The notes: generated by a model not told the origin, from the sequence alone. Numbered from the stretch's first letter, positions 39,680 through 49,740 are shown. The stretch: 64,000 nucleotides of DNA from CAZJYI01 sp964550025 (GCA_964550025.1 CAZJYI010000007.1:62001-126000); one strand, 5' to 3'. Made by a program: numbers and translations.

Positions 39680-42161
39680 GCTGGTTCGCGTCGAAGCGAT
39701 CCTTGCGCCTGCGTCGCTTGGCAATTTTCGGCTGGCCCGATTCCGCCAGTTCGCCCTCCTCGAGATTCGTCAGGATCTCTTTGGCACGATCGATCACTTC
39801 GCCGGGCATGCCCGCCAGACGGGCCACCTGGATTCCATAGCTCTTGTCAGAGCCGCCCGGAACGATGCGCCGCAGGAAGACGACCGTGTCGTTGCGCTCG
39901 CGAACCTGTACGTTGTAGTTTTTCACGCCGGTCATCGTCAGCGCCAGGTCCGTCAACTCGTGGTAGTGCGTGGCAAAGAGCGTCTTGGCCTTCACGCGGT
40001 CGTTGTTGTGCAGGTACTCGGCAACGGCCCACGCAATGCTGATACCGTCAAAGGTGCTCGTGCCCCTGCCGATTTCGTCCAGAACGATCAGGCTCCGCGG
40101 ACTGGCGTTGTTCAGGATATTGGCCGTCTCCTGCATCTCGACCATGAACGTGCTTCTGCCCCGTGCCAGGTCATCGCTGGCGCCCACGCGCGTGAAGACA
40201 CGGTCCACCAGCCCGATCTCCGCCTCCGTTGCCGGAACGAACGAGCCCATCTGCGCCATGATGACCAGCAACGCCACCTGCCGGATGTAGGTCGACTTGC
40301 CCGCCATGTTCGGACCGGTAATGATCAGAAGCTGGTTGTCGTCGCAGTCGAGCTTCGTGTCGTTGGGTACAAACCGCTCGGCATCCGGCATCTGTTCCAC
40401 AACGGGGTGGCGTCCGTTCTTGACGCGGATGGCGTCGCCGTCGGTCATGGTCGGACGCACGTAGCGCCCCGTCAGGGCCGCTTCGGTGAACCCCGCCAAC
40501 ACGTCAAGCTGCGCCAGCGCGGCGGCCGAAGCCTGGATGCTGCCCATGCGATCGACAACCTTGTCGCGGATCTCGACGAAAAGCTCGTACTCCAACGCCA
40601 TGGCGCGGTCCTGGGCGCCGAAGATCTTCGTCTCGTATTCCTTCAACTCCGGCGTGATGAAGCGCTCGGCGTTCACCAGCGTCTGCTTGCGGGTGTACTC
40701 GTCCGGCACGTTACCGAGCTGCCCTTTCGACACCTCGATGTAGTACCCGAACACCTTGTTATGCCGCACTTTCAGGTTGGTGATGCCAGTGCGTTCCTGC
40801 TCCCTTGTCTGGTACTCGGCCAGCCACTTGCGCCCCTGTGTGGCGGCCTGGCGGAGCTCGTCGAGCTCCTCGTTGTAGCCGTCCCGGATGACCCCGCCTT
40901 CCTTGATGGTTATGGGCGGATCGTCAACAACGGCGCGCCCGACAAGCTCCACCAGGTCCGGCAACGGCTCGATCGCCGCGCCCAGCTCGGACAGGAGCTC
41001 TACCGGATTGCCCGACACCAGGTCCTTGACCGCCGGGAGCTGTTCCAACGATACTCCGATCGCCTGCACGTCGCGCGCGTTTCCGCTGCCGGTGCTGACC
41101 CTGGCAATCAACCGCTCCAGGTCCCTGACCTGCCCCAGCGCCTCGCGAAGGTCGCGCAACAACGAGCGCTCCCAGTACAGATGCTCAACCACGTCGTGTC
41201 GCCTGCGAATCTCAGCCAGGTTGGCCAGCGGCCGCAACAGCCAGTCCCGAAGCAGTCGCCCCCCCATCGCGGTCCGCGTGCGGTCCAGGACCGAGTGCAG
41301 GACGGGAGCGCCGTCCCGGCCGCGTGACGCGACGAGATCCAGGTTGGCGCAAGTCGCCTCGTCAAGCAGCAGAAAGTCCGATGCGCGCCGCACATGAAAG
41401 GAACGGATGTGGCTGACGCCGCGGCGCAGCTCCTCGCGCACGTGGTAAAGAACGGCACCTGCCGCCCCCACCACGGCAGGGCGGTCCTCGCACCCGAAAC
41501 CCGCCAGGGAATGCACCTCGAAATGGCGCACGAGGTTGTCGTATGCCGCGTCGTACTCAAACGTCCACGCGTCGCACGGCGTCACGTGCCGGGCGGCGCC
41601 CGCCGCAAGCGCCGCTCCCAGGCCGGGATCGTCCTCGTCCGTGCCCGGGATCAGACACTCGGTCGCGGTGTAACGCCGAAGGTTGTCCCCCAGCGTGTCG
41701 GCGCACTCGGTCTCCTCGCCCCAGAAAAGCCCCGTCGAGAGGTCCAGCAGGGCCAGACCGTACTGCTTGCCGCGACGGCAGACCGCCGCCAGGAAGTTGT
41801 TGCGGTCCGATTCGAGAATGTTGGATTCCGTTACCGTGCCGGGCGTCACGATCCGCGTTACCTCGCGACGCACCAGGCCTTTCGCCTTCGCGGGATCTTC
41901 GACCTGCTCGCAGATCGCCACCTTGCGGCCGGCACGGATGACCTTGGCCAGGTAGCTGTCCACGGCGTGATACGGCACACCGCACATGGGGACGTTGTTG
42001 CGGCTGGTCAGCGCGATGTCCAGGATGGGCGCGGCCACCGTGGCATCTTCGAAGAACATCTCGTAGAAGTCGCCCATGCGAAAGAACAGGATGACGTCCG
42101 GCGCCAGATCGCCCTTGATGCGGCGATACTGCTTCATCATGGGTGTCATACTCTTAGACAT
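39663..42161 (-). CDS. mutS: DNA mismatch repair protein MutS
   Basis: The 832-residue protein has the full MutS layout. The N-terminal mismatch-binding domain has FFRMGDFYEMFFEDA, which contains the mismatch-contacting Phe-x-Glu. Connector, lever and clamp domains follow, and the ATPase has Walker A TGPNMAGKST, the FMVEMQETANIL segment, Walker B SLIVLDEIGRGTSTFDG and FATHYHEL. It recognises base mismatches and recruits MutL. The C-terminus is short. A TTGACA-containing promoter lies upstream. The stop overlaps the hybrid kinase gene tail to tail. Confidence 0.97.
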   Translation of the reverse strand: MSKSMTPMMKQYRRIKGDLAPDVILFFRMGDFYEMFFEDATVAAPILDIALTSRNNVPMCGVPYHAVDSYLAKVIRAGRKVAICEQVEDPAKAKGLVRREVTRIVTPGTVTESNILESDRNNFLAAVCRRGKQYGLALLDLSTGLFWGEETECADTLGDNLRRYTATECLIPGTDEDDPGLGAALAAGAARHVTPCDAWTFEYDAAYDNLVRHFEVHSLAGFGCEDRPAVVGAAGAVLYHVREELRRGVSHIRSFHVRRASDFLLLDEATCANLDLVASRGRDGAPVLHSVLDRTRTAMGGRLLRDWLLRPLANLAEIRRRHDVVEHLYWERSLLRDLREALGQVRDLERLIARVSTGSGNARDVQAIGVSLEQLPAVKDLVSGNPVELLSELGAAIEPLPDLVELVGRAVVDDPPITIKEGGVIRDGYNEELDELRQAATQGRKWLAEYQTREQERTGITNLKVRHNKVFGYYIEVSKGQLGNVPDEYTRKQTLVNAERFITPELKEYETKIFGAQDRAMALEYELFVEIRDKVVDRMGSIQASAAALAQLDVLAGFTEAALTGRYVRPTMTDGDAIRVKNGRHPVVEQMPDAERFVPNDTKLDCDDNQLLIITGPNMAGKSTYIRQVALLVIMAQMGSFVPATEAEIGLVDRVFTRVGASDDLARGRSTFMVEMQETANILNNASPRSLIVLDEIGRGTSTFDGISIAWAVAEYLHNNDRVKAKTLFATHYHELTDLALTMTGVKNYNVQVRERNDTVVFLRRIVPGGSDKSYGIQVARLAGMPGEVIDRAKEILTNLEEGELAESGQPKIAKRRRRKDRFDANQLSLFE

Positions 42162-42201
42162 GCCGTAGGCTCCGCCTTATGCGCTGATGGAGAAAGCCCC
42201 G

Positions 42202-42230
42202 ATTGTTTATGTCCCGGCCGAACCTGTCAA
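42202..42230 (-). promoter_or_regulatory. Candidate sigma-70-type promoter of mutS
   Basis: On the minus strand: TTGACA (42230-42225), a 17-bp spacer and AACAAT (42207-42202). The mutS ATG is 41 bp further, behind a GGAG. Confidence 0.45.
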
Positions 42231-42250
42231 CCCAAACCCGGCAGTTGGAT

Positions 42251-42374
42251 GGCCACACGAGGCACAAAACGCACAAAAAGGGACTTGGAGAAACGGACGC
42301 CCACAGCCTCCGGCTGTACGGCACGCTCTCTGCAGCCTCCTCCGTTTCTGTGATTTCCGTGCCTCTTGTGGCCC
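42251..42374. repeat. Dispersed inverted-repeat element, copy C
   Basis: The left arm at 42251-42285 (GGCCACACGAGGCACAAAAC) pairs imperfectly with the right arm at 42344-42374 (GTTTCTGTGATTTCCGTGCC, then TCTTGTGGCC). It lies between mutS and rsmA. Confidence 0.68.
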
Positions 42375-42391
42375 GACTGCTCTCTTCCGGC

Positions 42392-43312
42392 TCAGCGGTC
42401 CATTTCCGCCAGGGTGCGTACCAGCCTGCACCACGCCTCTATGTCCACGTCCTGCGGCCGCGCCTCGACGGGAATACCCGCCGCTTCCAGCGCCGCGGCG
42501 ACACTCTCCGGGTCTCCGGACGCCCCCGGCGCCGACCGCATGATCGTCGAAAGCTGCTTTCTGCGCTGGGCGAAGGCGTGCTTCACCAGGCGGTAGAAGG
42601 TCCCTTCCCGTTCCGGAGCCAGGAGACGCTCCCGCCGTTCTTCGAGCGCAACGACGGCCGATGCCACCTCGGGGCGCGGCCAGAAGCACGCCGCCTTCAC
42701 CTTGCGCGTCACCCGGCCAACGTATCGGAACCCCAGCAGAACCGTGAGCAGGCCGTAGTCACGCCCGCCAGCCCGCGCGCAGATGCGCTCGGCCACCTCA
42801 CGCTGGACCGTGACCGTCATCGCCGCAGGAGGAACGGCGCCCTGCGACAGGGCAACCAGGATGCGCGATCCCGCGGCGTAGGGCAGGTTCGAAACCAGCC
42901 GATACCCCGACTCCGGCACGACGATGCGACCGCGCTGCAACGGTTCGGGCGGCAGGGCGAAGAGCCCCTCCGAGCCGCGCGCCGCTACCATGTCTACCTC
43001 CAGCATATCGGCATGAACCAGCGTGAAGGCCTCCCGACCGGCAAAACGCCCCTTCAGATAGGCGGCCAGCCGTCCGTCCTTCTCCACCGCCGCGACGCGA
43101 GCCCCCCGGGCCAGAAGCTCGGTCGTCACCACACCCAATCCCGGCCCAACCTCCAGCACGGTGTCGCCCGGCGAAACGCCGGCGTCCTCGAGCAGGAGAT
43201 GCAGGACATTGCGATCGATGAGGAAGTTCTGCCCGAGAGTGCGGTTGGGCCGAATGCCGAGCTCCGCCAGGAGATGGCGCACGCAGGTCGGACTGGTCAG
43301 GTTCGGAGGCAT
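42392..43312 (-). CDS. rsmA: 16S rRNA dimethyladenosine transferase
   Basis: The ATG at 43312 gives the usual distance to the GQNFL motif; an ATG at 43339 overlapping the previous gene is also possible. The 306-residue protein has RTLGQNFLIDRNVL, the SAM-binding VLEVGPGLGVVTTELL, the catalytic-site motif VSNLPYAAG and the C-terminal CFWPRPEVASAVV with a helical RNA-binding domain. It dimethylates two adenines near the 3' end of 16S rRNA during small-subunit assembly. It follows the SurA-like gene on the same strand, the pairing also found in proteobacteria. Confidence 0.95.
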   Translation of the reverse strand: MPPNLTSPTCVRHLLAELGIRPNRTLGQNFLIDRNVLHLLLEDAGVSPGDTVLEVGPGLGVVTTELLARGARVAAVEKDGRLAAYLKGRFAGREAFTLVHADMLEVDMVAARGSEGLFALPPEPLQRGRIVVPESGYRLVSNLPYAAGSRILVALSQGAVPPAAMTVTVQREVAERICARAGGRDYGLLTVLLGFRYVGRVTRKVKAACFWPRPEVASAVVALEERRERLLAPEREGTFYRLVKHAFAQRRKQLSTIMRSAPGASGDPESVAAALEAAGIPVEARPQDVDIEAWCRLVRTLAEMDR

Positions 43313-43328
43313 GTCCGAACCGCGGCTG

Positions 43329-44303
43329 TCAGAAGACATTGACGTCAAAGACCTTCACGTAGGCGTTCTTCTTCAGCCCGGCGATCCACACGTCGTACAG
43401 CCGCTGCTCTTCTTTCCTGCGAAGCTTCTTCTCAATCTCGGGCTGAATCTCCTCGAAGGGAATCCGTGTGCCGGGCTTCCACGCGTCGATCTTGAAGATG
43501 TAGCTGTCTTTCTCGCCGGGCACCTGGAGCACATGGCAGGCCGCTTCCGACTCCTTTGCCGTGGTAATGGCCTCGGACAATTCAAGACGTAGATCGCTCA
43601 ACGGCACCCATCCCCACTCGCCGCCATCCTTCGCTTTCCGATCGACCGAAACCTCTTTGGCCACTTCGGAGAAGAGCTCCCCTCCCTCCAGCCGCTTCTT
43701 CACCGCATCCACGGTGGCCTCGGACCTGCCCTCACGCAGAACTATCATCCAGAGTCTGACCTGCGGCGAGCTCATGTAGAGGTCCACGTTCGTATTGTAC
43801 TCACGCCGCACCTCGACGGGCGACACCTTGACTTTGTCGGTGACCTCACCGTGGCGCAAGGAGGCAACGATGAAGTGGCTCATCACGTCCTCCTTCCACG
43901 CGTCATAGGAAAGCCCGTCGGCAGACAGCGTTTCCATGAGCTTGAGGCGGTCCCCGCCGAACTTGTCGCGGACAATCTCCTGGACGCGCTGCTCGATAAC
44001 CCAGGGCGGAAGCGCACCGCCCTCTTTTTTGAAAGAGGCCAGGATCAGGCGGCGATCCACCAGCGCGTTGAGTGTCACGTCGTACGCCTTTCGCATCTTC
44101 TCGCGCAGCTCCCGACCGCTGTACCGCTGCCGAAGGCCCTGAAAAACGCCTTGGCCGGTGGCCATGACGTCGCTAACCGTAATCACGTGGTCGTTCACAT
44201 GAGCCGCCACGCCGTCAAGCAACGCTTCTTCTCCACGCCCGGCCAACACGAACGCCGCGCTTACCAATACAAGCGCCAGCGTCTTCCTTCCCAGCCTTCG
44301 CAT
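43329..44303 (-). CDS. SurA-like peptidyl-prolyl cis-trans isomerase/chaperone
   Basis: The ATG at 44303 follows GGAGG and begins a signal peptide (RKTLALVLVSAAFVLAGRG); the open frame upstream is rejected. The 324-residue protein has a SurA-N-like helical chaperone part (HVNDHVITVSDVM, then a long helical stretch) and one parvulin-type domain (about 180-275: QVRLWMIVLREG, GELFSEVAKEVSVDRKAKDG, GWVPLSDL). SurA has two such domains; here there is one. It probably assists outer-membrane protein folding in the periplasm. Confidence 0.85.
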   Translation of the reverse strand: MRRLGRKTLALVLVSAAFVLAGRGEEALLDGVAAHVNDHVITVSDVMATGQGVFQGLRQRYSGRELREKMRKAYDVTLNALVDRRLILASFKKEGGALPPWVIEQRVQEIVRDKFGGDRLKLMETLSADGLSYDAWKEDVMSHFIVASLRHGEVTDKVKVSPVEVRREYNTNVDLYMSSPQVRLWMIVLREGRSEATVDAVKKRLEGGELFSEVAKEVSVDRKAKDGGEWGWVPLSDLRLELSEAITTAKESEAACHVLQVPGEKDSYIFKIDAWKPGTRIPFEEIQPEIEKKLRRKEEQRLYDVWIAGLKKNAYVKVFDVNVF

Positions 44304-44345
44304 ACAAAGCCTCCGTCGAATGGTTGCCCCTCGTTCAATCTCACA

Positions 44346-44374
44346 TCTATACCGCATTGCGCCGCCCGTTTCAA
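44346..44374 (-). promoter_or_regulatory. Candidate sigma-70-type promoter of the SurA-like/rsmA unit
   Basis: On the minus strand: TTGAAA (44374-44369), a 17-bp spacer and TATAGA (44351-44346), about 43 bp before the ATG at 44303. The 44304-44618 divergent intergenic stretch holds no other recognisable feature. Confidence 0.5.
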
Positions 44375-44618
44375 CCACCGTCAACATCTGCGTGGCATTG
44401 ACAAGTGGCGTGTGCATAGGAGACGCGAACACTGCCCCGCACGAACTGGCCGGTTCTTTCGAACGGAGAAAGCAACGACCGCGAGGATGTCCCCCCCGCC
44501 ACTCGCCACTGGATATCCCAGACATGCATGCCACCAGACATGCGGGCCTCCCTTGCAATCCCCCCGTGTCCTGTGATTAACTCACGTGCTGCAGATTGGC
44601 TGCGGCGGGACATCTATC

Positions 44619-46544
44619 ATGGGAAAGCACCGACGCAAACTGATCGTGATTCACGGACTGGGCGGCACTTTTGCCGAGGCCGTCCGCCGCATTGGGAACC
44701 TCCTCGCCTTCGACTGCTACTGGCACGATGGGGCATTCTGCGTAGACCGCCGCCTGGGGCATCTACTGCGCCACATACTCAACCAGCCCGATGCCGGACG
44801 CTCCCTCCGTGCGGTCAAGAAGCTGGCGGTCAGCCGTCTGCTCGCCTGCTGCGGCGACCCTGTCCCCCCTTCCGCGAGCGACACGCCGGTGGACGTCGCG
44901 CGGTTCCGGGATACGCGCATCACCGATGAGTTCGAGGACTTCGGCATCCCACTGGCTCCCGCCGCCCGCAAGCAGCGCGCGGAACAGCTTCGACAGGAGG
45001 CGCAGAACGACCTCACCCCCGTTCTGCCGCTGATCGACCACCTCGGCGAAGAGCTGGTATCGGGCAGCGGCACGATGCTGTCCGAGGCGGGGGCCCGCCG
45101 GTTGATCGCCGAAAGAGCACGGAACACGGAGGCAGGCGATGAGCTCCTGAACCTGCTCGAGGCCGCCCGCGACATGCATGAAACGGGAGGCGACCTGGAT
45201 ACGCTGGCAAGCGCGGCATTTTACACCCATTGGCTGCGCTCGCGGGCAGAGCAGGCCGGCGAGTCCTTCGTCTACGGACGCGACTTCCGCTACGTCTTTG
45301 TCAACTACCACGACAGCCTCCGCTTCCTCGCCGAACACGGACCAGCCGACGTCCTGATGGCGGACCTGCCCATCGGCGCCCTGCCCTCGTTCGAAGAAGA
45401 TGTGCGCTACCTCGGCCAGCACGACGTGCGAATCGAGCGTTTCGAAGACCACCACCCCTATACGCCGGAACACAAGGCCATGTTCGAGAAGCTGCGCGAT
45501 GACGGACTCGTCGGCTTCTACGAACTGAGCGGACCGGTCGCCAACGACGAACTCGACCGGTCGGAAGCGCGCTGCGGCGCCGACATGGTCTACGACAACC
45601 TCGTCAAGGGCAAGCCGTGGGACACGGCCGGAGCCCGGACGCTGCGGCGCGTTACGCACGCCGAAGACCTCGCCGGAGAACGCGAAGATCTCGGAAGGCT
45701 CCTGACGGGCCTTATCAAGGGCGGAATCTGCAAGGTGGAGCTCGTGCAACTGCTGTCCGACGCCATGGCGGAGGATGACATCGCCGGGCGACTCGCGAAG
45801 CTGGGCTGGGACCGCCTGGCGAAGGAGTGGGAAACGTATTTCGAGGAGGTCGAATCGGAGCTGCTGGAGAACACGTCCATGCTGACATTCCAGCGCCCGG
45901 TGCGCTCCCTCGCCACGGGCGGGGGTGCGCGTCTTGCGGACGGAAGCGACATGCCGCAACCACGCAGGTCGATGGCCGACAACAAGACGCGCGTCCTTGT
46001 CGCCCTGGCCGTCAGCTCCAAGCCGGGACAACCCAGAATCACGGTCGGCAAGGCCGTCGAATTCTACGGGAGGGTCTTTCCGGAAGCCGACTACATCTTC
46101 TACTGCTACGGCGCGCGCCTGATGGTGACCCGCCGCCTGAACCAGGCCGACCTGACGTTCAATCTCGGCGCCATCATGCCGCAACTCGGGGGGCCGGACG
46201 ACGGCGGGCACGCGGGGGCCGCCGTCTGCCGCCCCGAGATGAACCCCGCCTACCCCGCACAGCTCATCGGCCGCCTGACCTCCGCCAGTTTCCGCGCTTT
46301 CAACCGCTACCTGGGAATGCGGTTGCACGACATGGGATACGAACTGCTGACCGTGCGCGACCGCTCGAAACAGAACGACGGGAAACAGATGCGCCGCGGC
46401 GGAAACCGCCTGACCATCGTCACGCTGGTGGCCATTGCCATCGGCCTGCTCCTCGTCCTATTCCATCCGGAGTTCCGCCGCTCTCGTGTACTCGACAGCA
46501 ACCGGACGTTCTTCCCGCAACTCAGCGAGGAGACGGAAGAATGA
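44619..46544 (+). CDS. Membrane-anchored DHH/DHHA1-like phosphoesterase homologue
   Basis: The 641-residue protein is not a standard family member but shows DHH features: ADVLMADLPIG, then ERFEDHHPYTPEH (Asp277-His-His), and a C-terminal DHHA1-like segment DLTFNLGAIMPQLGGPDDGG, ending HAGAAV (His531). The first DHH motif (usually H-x-x-P-D-x-D) is not clear; the N-terminus has LIVIHGLGGTF instead. A single hydrophobic helix lies near the C-terminus (TIVTLVAIAIGLLLVLF). DHH enzymes act on nucleotides, oligonucleotides or polyphosphate. The ATGA overlap with the ComEC-like gene suggests a link to DNA handling at the membrane. Confidence 0.6.
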   Translation: MGKHRRKLIVIHGLGGTFAEAVRRIGNLLAFDCYWHDGAFCVDRRLGHLLRHILNQPDAGRSLRAVKKLAVSRLLACCGDPVPPSASDTPVDVARFRDTRITDEFEDFGIPLAPAARKQRAEQLRQEAQNDLTPVLPLIDHLGEELVSGSGTMLSEAGARRLIAERARNTEAGDELLNLLEAARDMHETGGDLDTLASAAFYTHWLRSRAEQAGESFVYGRDFRYVFVNYHDSLRFLAEHGPADVLMADLPIGALPSFEEDVRYLGQHDVRIERFEDHHPYTPEHKAMFEKLRDDGLVGFYELSGPVANDELDRSEARCGADMVYDNLVKGKPWDTAGARTLRRVTHAEDLAGEREDLGRLLTGLIKGGICKVELVQLLSDAMAEDDIAGRLAKLGWDRLAKEWETYFEEVESELLENTSMLTFQRPVRSLATGGGARLADGSDMPQPRRSMADNKTRVLVALAVSSKPGQPRITVGKAVEFYGRVFPEADYIFYCYGARLMVTRRLNQADLTFNLGAIMPQLGGPDDGGHAGAAVCRPEMNPAYPAQLIGRLTSASFRAFNRYLGMRLHDMGYELLTVRDRSKQNDGKQMRRGGNRLTIVTLVAIAIGLLLVLFHPEFRRSRVLDSNRTFFPQLSEETEE

Positions 46545-49360
46545 TGGTCACGCGTGCAGTGGGTCTTGCGCTGGGATACATCGCGGGCATCGTTTCCGCA
46601 ACCCTGCTCAACTTGCCCGTCGCGGCAGTCGTACTTGCCCTGCCGGCAACGGCCGGCGGCCTGCTCAGCGCGTGGATCGTGCGCGAGGAGAGGCGCTGGC
46701 GACCGTACCCGCGGTACATTGTTGCGCTTGCGGCCGTGCTCCTCGCGCTGCCCGTCGGATACCATCGAGCGATATCCGAGGTCGGCCCTCCGAAGCCGGG
46801 AAGCCTGCGGCAGGTTCTCGCAAACACGCCGCACGGAACGCCGATGCATCTTCGGGGAACGATCGCGGCGGAACCGGACGCCCGCGATGAACGCCGCCTG
46901 GACCTCCAGGTACGCGTCTCCCACATCCGTGCGGGCGATGCCGAGTGGGCGGCCGTCGACCCCGCGCGCGTCCTGCTTCGCGTCACGCGATCGAGCCGCG
47001 GCGGCGCGGACGCCACGCAAGCCCTGAACCGGCTGATGGACCAGGACGCCTACGGATTCAGCATCGCGGTCGAAACGAGGCGCGAGGATACCGTGCAGCC
47101 CCGGAACCCCGCGGAGTTCGACCAGGGGAGCTTCCTCGCCCAACAGGGATGGGCCGCGCGCTTCCGTACCGACGTGGGTCGGGTCACCGTGCTCGAAGAG
47201 ACCCGCGGCAACCCCCTGACGGAACTGGCCCTGGCCGCCAAGCGACGTTTCCTCGTGACCTACCGCAAGACCATCCGCAGCCCGGCCAGCCGGCTCACGG
47301 CAGCAGCCACGCTGGGCACGCGGCGCGCGGTTGAAAAGCACCACTACCGCGGCAAGGACATTGCCCAGACCTTCCGACACGCCGGCGTAGGGCACGTGCT
47401 CGCCGTGTCCGGGCTGCACGTCACGGTAATCTGCGTGCTGCTCTACTTCCTCTTCCAGCTCACCGGCCTGAGACCGCGCGTCTTCGTCCCGCCGCTGGTT
47501 TTCTTTCTTCTTCTCTTCGCCCTGCTGACCGGCGCCCGCCCGTCGAGCGTGCGTGCCGTGATCATGAACTCGGTCATCCTCGTGGCCATGGCCTACTTCC
47601 GATACGACATCCGGCGCGCAACCTACATCGGGCTCTCACTGGCATCGTTTGTCATCCTCCTGTTCAGCCCCATCATCCTCTACTCGCCCAGTTTCCTGCT
47701 GTCGTTCGGGGCCGTGCTGTCTCTTGTCCTTATCACGCCGACTTTCGACCGCTGGATCCGGCGACTTCGCGGCTTCGCCCTGCTGTTTGCCGGACTCTGG
47801 TTCACCGGCATCATGATCATCTGCACGGTGAACCTGTCGCTTCTCATCGACCCCTGGAACGTGACGGGCGCACTCGGACTGCTCTGGGCGCTGCTCATCG
47901 CGGGCGGCAAACTGAACATGCGTCTGCCGTGGTTCTACCGCATCGGAACGGAGAAACTCCCCACGGCCGTTCGCCTGCTGATCGGCGCCCAGCTCTCCAT
48001 CCAGGTCGGCATGATGGTGCCGCTCTCGGCGTGGTTCTTCGGCCAGTTCCCTGTCGCCGGAGTACTGGTCAACATCATCGCCATCCCCGCCATCGGTGTC
48101 CTCGTGCAACTCGGCATGCTGACAGGGCTCGCCGGCCTGCTGCCGCTTGTCGGGGACTATCTGGCCATGCCCTTCGGTGCTACGTCGACCCTGGTGGCCA
48201 ACTTCTTCTTCTGGCTCGCCCACACCGGAAGCGAGGTGTTCCCGTTCCCAGCCACGCCCCGTCCTTCACTCGCCTGGCTGACGGGCTACTACGGCGTGCT
48301 CGCCGCCATGCTGTTCCTGGGCAACCGGCAGCCCCGCATTCAGGCGTGGGTTTACCACGCCTGGCCCCGCATTCGCCGACACGACGGCTTTCTGCGCGCC
48401 ACGGCCGCGCTCCCCCTCATCCTGTGCATGGCTCCCTTGATCGGCCTCCTGCCGCGCAGCGACCGCTGCCGGCGTCTCACGTGCCTCGCCGCACGCAACT
48501 ACCCCATCCTGACGCTGCTGTCGGAGGACGGCAAGGCAGCCCTGGTCAACGCGGGCGACGGCTTTTCGGGAGAGCGACTCGTGTTCAGCGTGTTGCGCAA
48601 CCAGGGCGTCACGTCCGTTGACACGGCCGTGCTGAGCGGCCCGCAGCCGCGCGCCGGCAACGAGGGTCTCGCCGCTCTCAGCCGCAAGATGAAGATCCGT
48701 CGCTGTTTCCTGCCCTACATGGCGCAGGACCCCGCGGACTACCTCGATGCGGTGGGCGACAAGTATCTCGCGTCCCAGGCCCGGCGCGGAACGTCCTGGG
48801 CTCGGGACTACAACCAGGCCTACGCCGAATTGTCGTACGCACTGGAGAAGCAGGACACGGAGACCGCGTTGCTCCCCGCGGACACGGTCTTCACGTGGGA
48901 TGAGATGGAAGTACGCCGCCTGCCGCCGCTCGACGGACTGCCTGAGCGCTTCGCATCCAGCGCTGGCACGGCGCTGCTGTCGATCGACGTGAACGGGTTC
49001 CAGTGGATCGTCGTCACGGAAACAACGGAGGAAGCGCTGAGACGCGCCGTATCACCGCGCTTCCGCGCCGCCGACGTCCTGGTGCTGCCTGACCTGCCGT
49101 CACGAAAGTCCTATCCCGCGCTCATTACGACGGCCGTGGAGCGCGCCCGCCCCCGCGTCGTTATCATCTCCGGCGATCGGACAACACCGAAGTTCGACGC
49201 AGACGCATGGGCCAAAGAGCTGGGGACCTTTGACCTCTTTCTGACCGGCCGTGACGGCGCCGTCATCGCGGTCTTTCCAGAAGAAGGCAAGATGCGCCTG
49301 ACGGCGTACGCCACCGGACGGCAGGTGGAACTCACCCGTGAAAGCAACCCTAGCGAGTAG
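46541..49360 (+). CDS. comEC: ComEC/Rec2-like DNA uptake channel protein with degenerate metallo-beta-lactamase-like tail
   Basis: The start ATGATG at 46541 overlaps the previous stop and follows GGAG. The 939-residue protein has N-terminal helices, an OB-like region (FRTDVGRVTVLEETRG and nearby), then the competence core with HVLAVSGLHVTVICVLLYFL, ALLTGARPSSVRAV and many helices (about 250-600). The C-terminal part (about 650-930) has the metallo-beta-lactamase-like strand order, but the metal-binding H-x-H-x-D-H position reads LSGPQPRAGNEGL, so it should not bind metal. ComEC imports single-stranded DNA during transformation. The catalytic job of the tail may be done by another protein. Confidence 0.85.
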   Translation: MMVTRAVGLALGYIAGIVSATLLNLPVAAVVLALPATAGGLLSAWIVREERRWRPYPRYIVALAAVLLALPVGYHRAISEVGPPKPGSLRQVLANTPHGTPMHLRGTIAAEPDARDERRLDLQVRVSHIRAGDAEWAAVDPARVLLRVTRSSRGGADATQALNRLMDQDAYGFSIAVETRREDTVQPRNPAEFDQGSFLAQQGWAARFRTDVGRVTVLEETRGNPLTELALAAKRRFLVTYRKTIRSPASRLTAAATLGTRRAVEKHHYRGKDIAQTFRHAGVGHVLAVSGLHVTVICVLLYFLFQLTGLRPRVFVPPLVFFLLLFALLTGARPSSVRAVIMNSVILVAMAYFRYDIRRATYIGLSLASFVILLFSPIILYSPSFLLSFGAVLSLVLITPTFDRWIRRLRGFALLFAGLWFTGIMIICTVNLSLLIDPWNVTGALGLLWALLIAGGKLNMRLPWFYRIGTEKLPTAVRLLIGAQLSIQVGMMVPLSAWFFGQFPVAGVLVNIIAIPAIGVLVQLGMLTGLAGLLPLVGDYLAMPFGATSTLVANFFFWLAHTGSEVFPFPATPRPSLAWLTGYYGVLAAMLFLGNRQPRIQAWVYHAWPRIRRHDGFLRATAALPLILCMAPLIGLLPRSDRCRRLTCLAARNYPILTLLSEDGKAALVNAGDGFSGERLVFSVLRNQGVTSVDTAVLSGPQPRAGNEGLAALSRKMKIRRCFLPYMAQDPADYLDAVGDKYLASQARRGTSWARDYNQAYAELSYALEKQDTETALLPADTVFTWDEMEVRRLPPLDGLPERFASSAGTALLSIDVNGFQWIVVTETTEEALRRAVSPRFRAADVLVLPDLPSRKSYPALITTAVERARPRVVIISGDRTTPKFDADAWAKELGTFDLFLTGRDGAVIAVFPEEGKMRLTAYATGRQVELTRESNPSE

Positions 49361-49740
49361 CACGATTCGACTTGAAGGTGATCGCAGAGTCCGATGTCGG
49401 TTGCGTGCCATCGACAAGATGCCGAATTCTGGGCTCCTGACATGCACCCTGATTCCGCCGAAGAATGGCGATCTCCAGCCTTCTCAAGGTGTCCCTACAT
49501 TTGCGCTCTTCGCGCGCACACGCGAAAGGAGACGCGAAATGCGGGCCGAAACGGGCTCAAGACGCCCCGGAAGAACGCAATTGAGAGAGGGGAGGTATGC
49601 CAAACGTTGAGGAATCCGTAGCTTCCATGCGTCTTGCAGGTATCTGACTGAAGGGAAGACAGCGAAGACAAGACTGTGTCTTGACATAGGGGCTGCGGGG
49701 CACATAGTGTTCGCGATCCTCGGAACGGGAGGCAGATGCC
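49361..49740. other. Intergenic region before the restriction-modification island
   Basis: About 380 bp with no supported gene. By eye it is less GC-rich than the genes to the left, as are the three island genes that follow. Confidence 0.4.
49681..49710 (+). promoter_or_regulatory. Possible promoter of the HNH endonuclease gene
   Basis: TTGACA at 49681-49686 followed by CATAGT (49703-49708, 16-bp spacer) or TAGTGT (49705-49710, 18-bp spacer). The -35 is perfect and the -10 weak. Confidence 0.35.
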
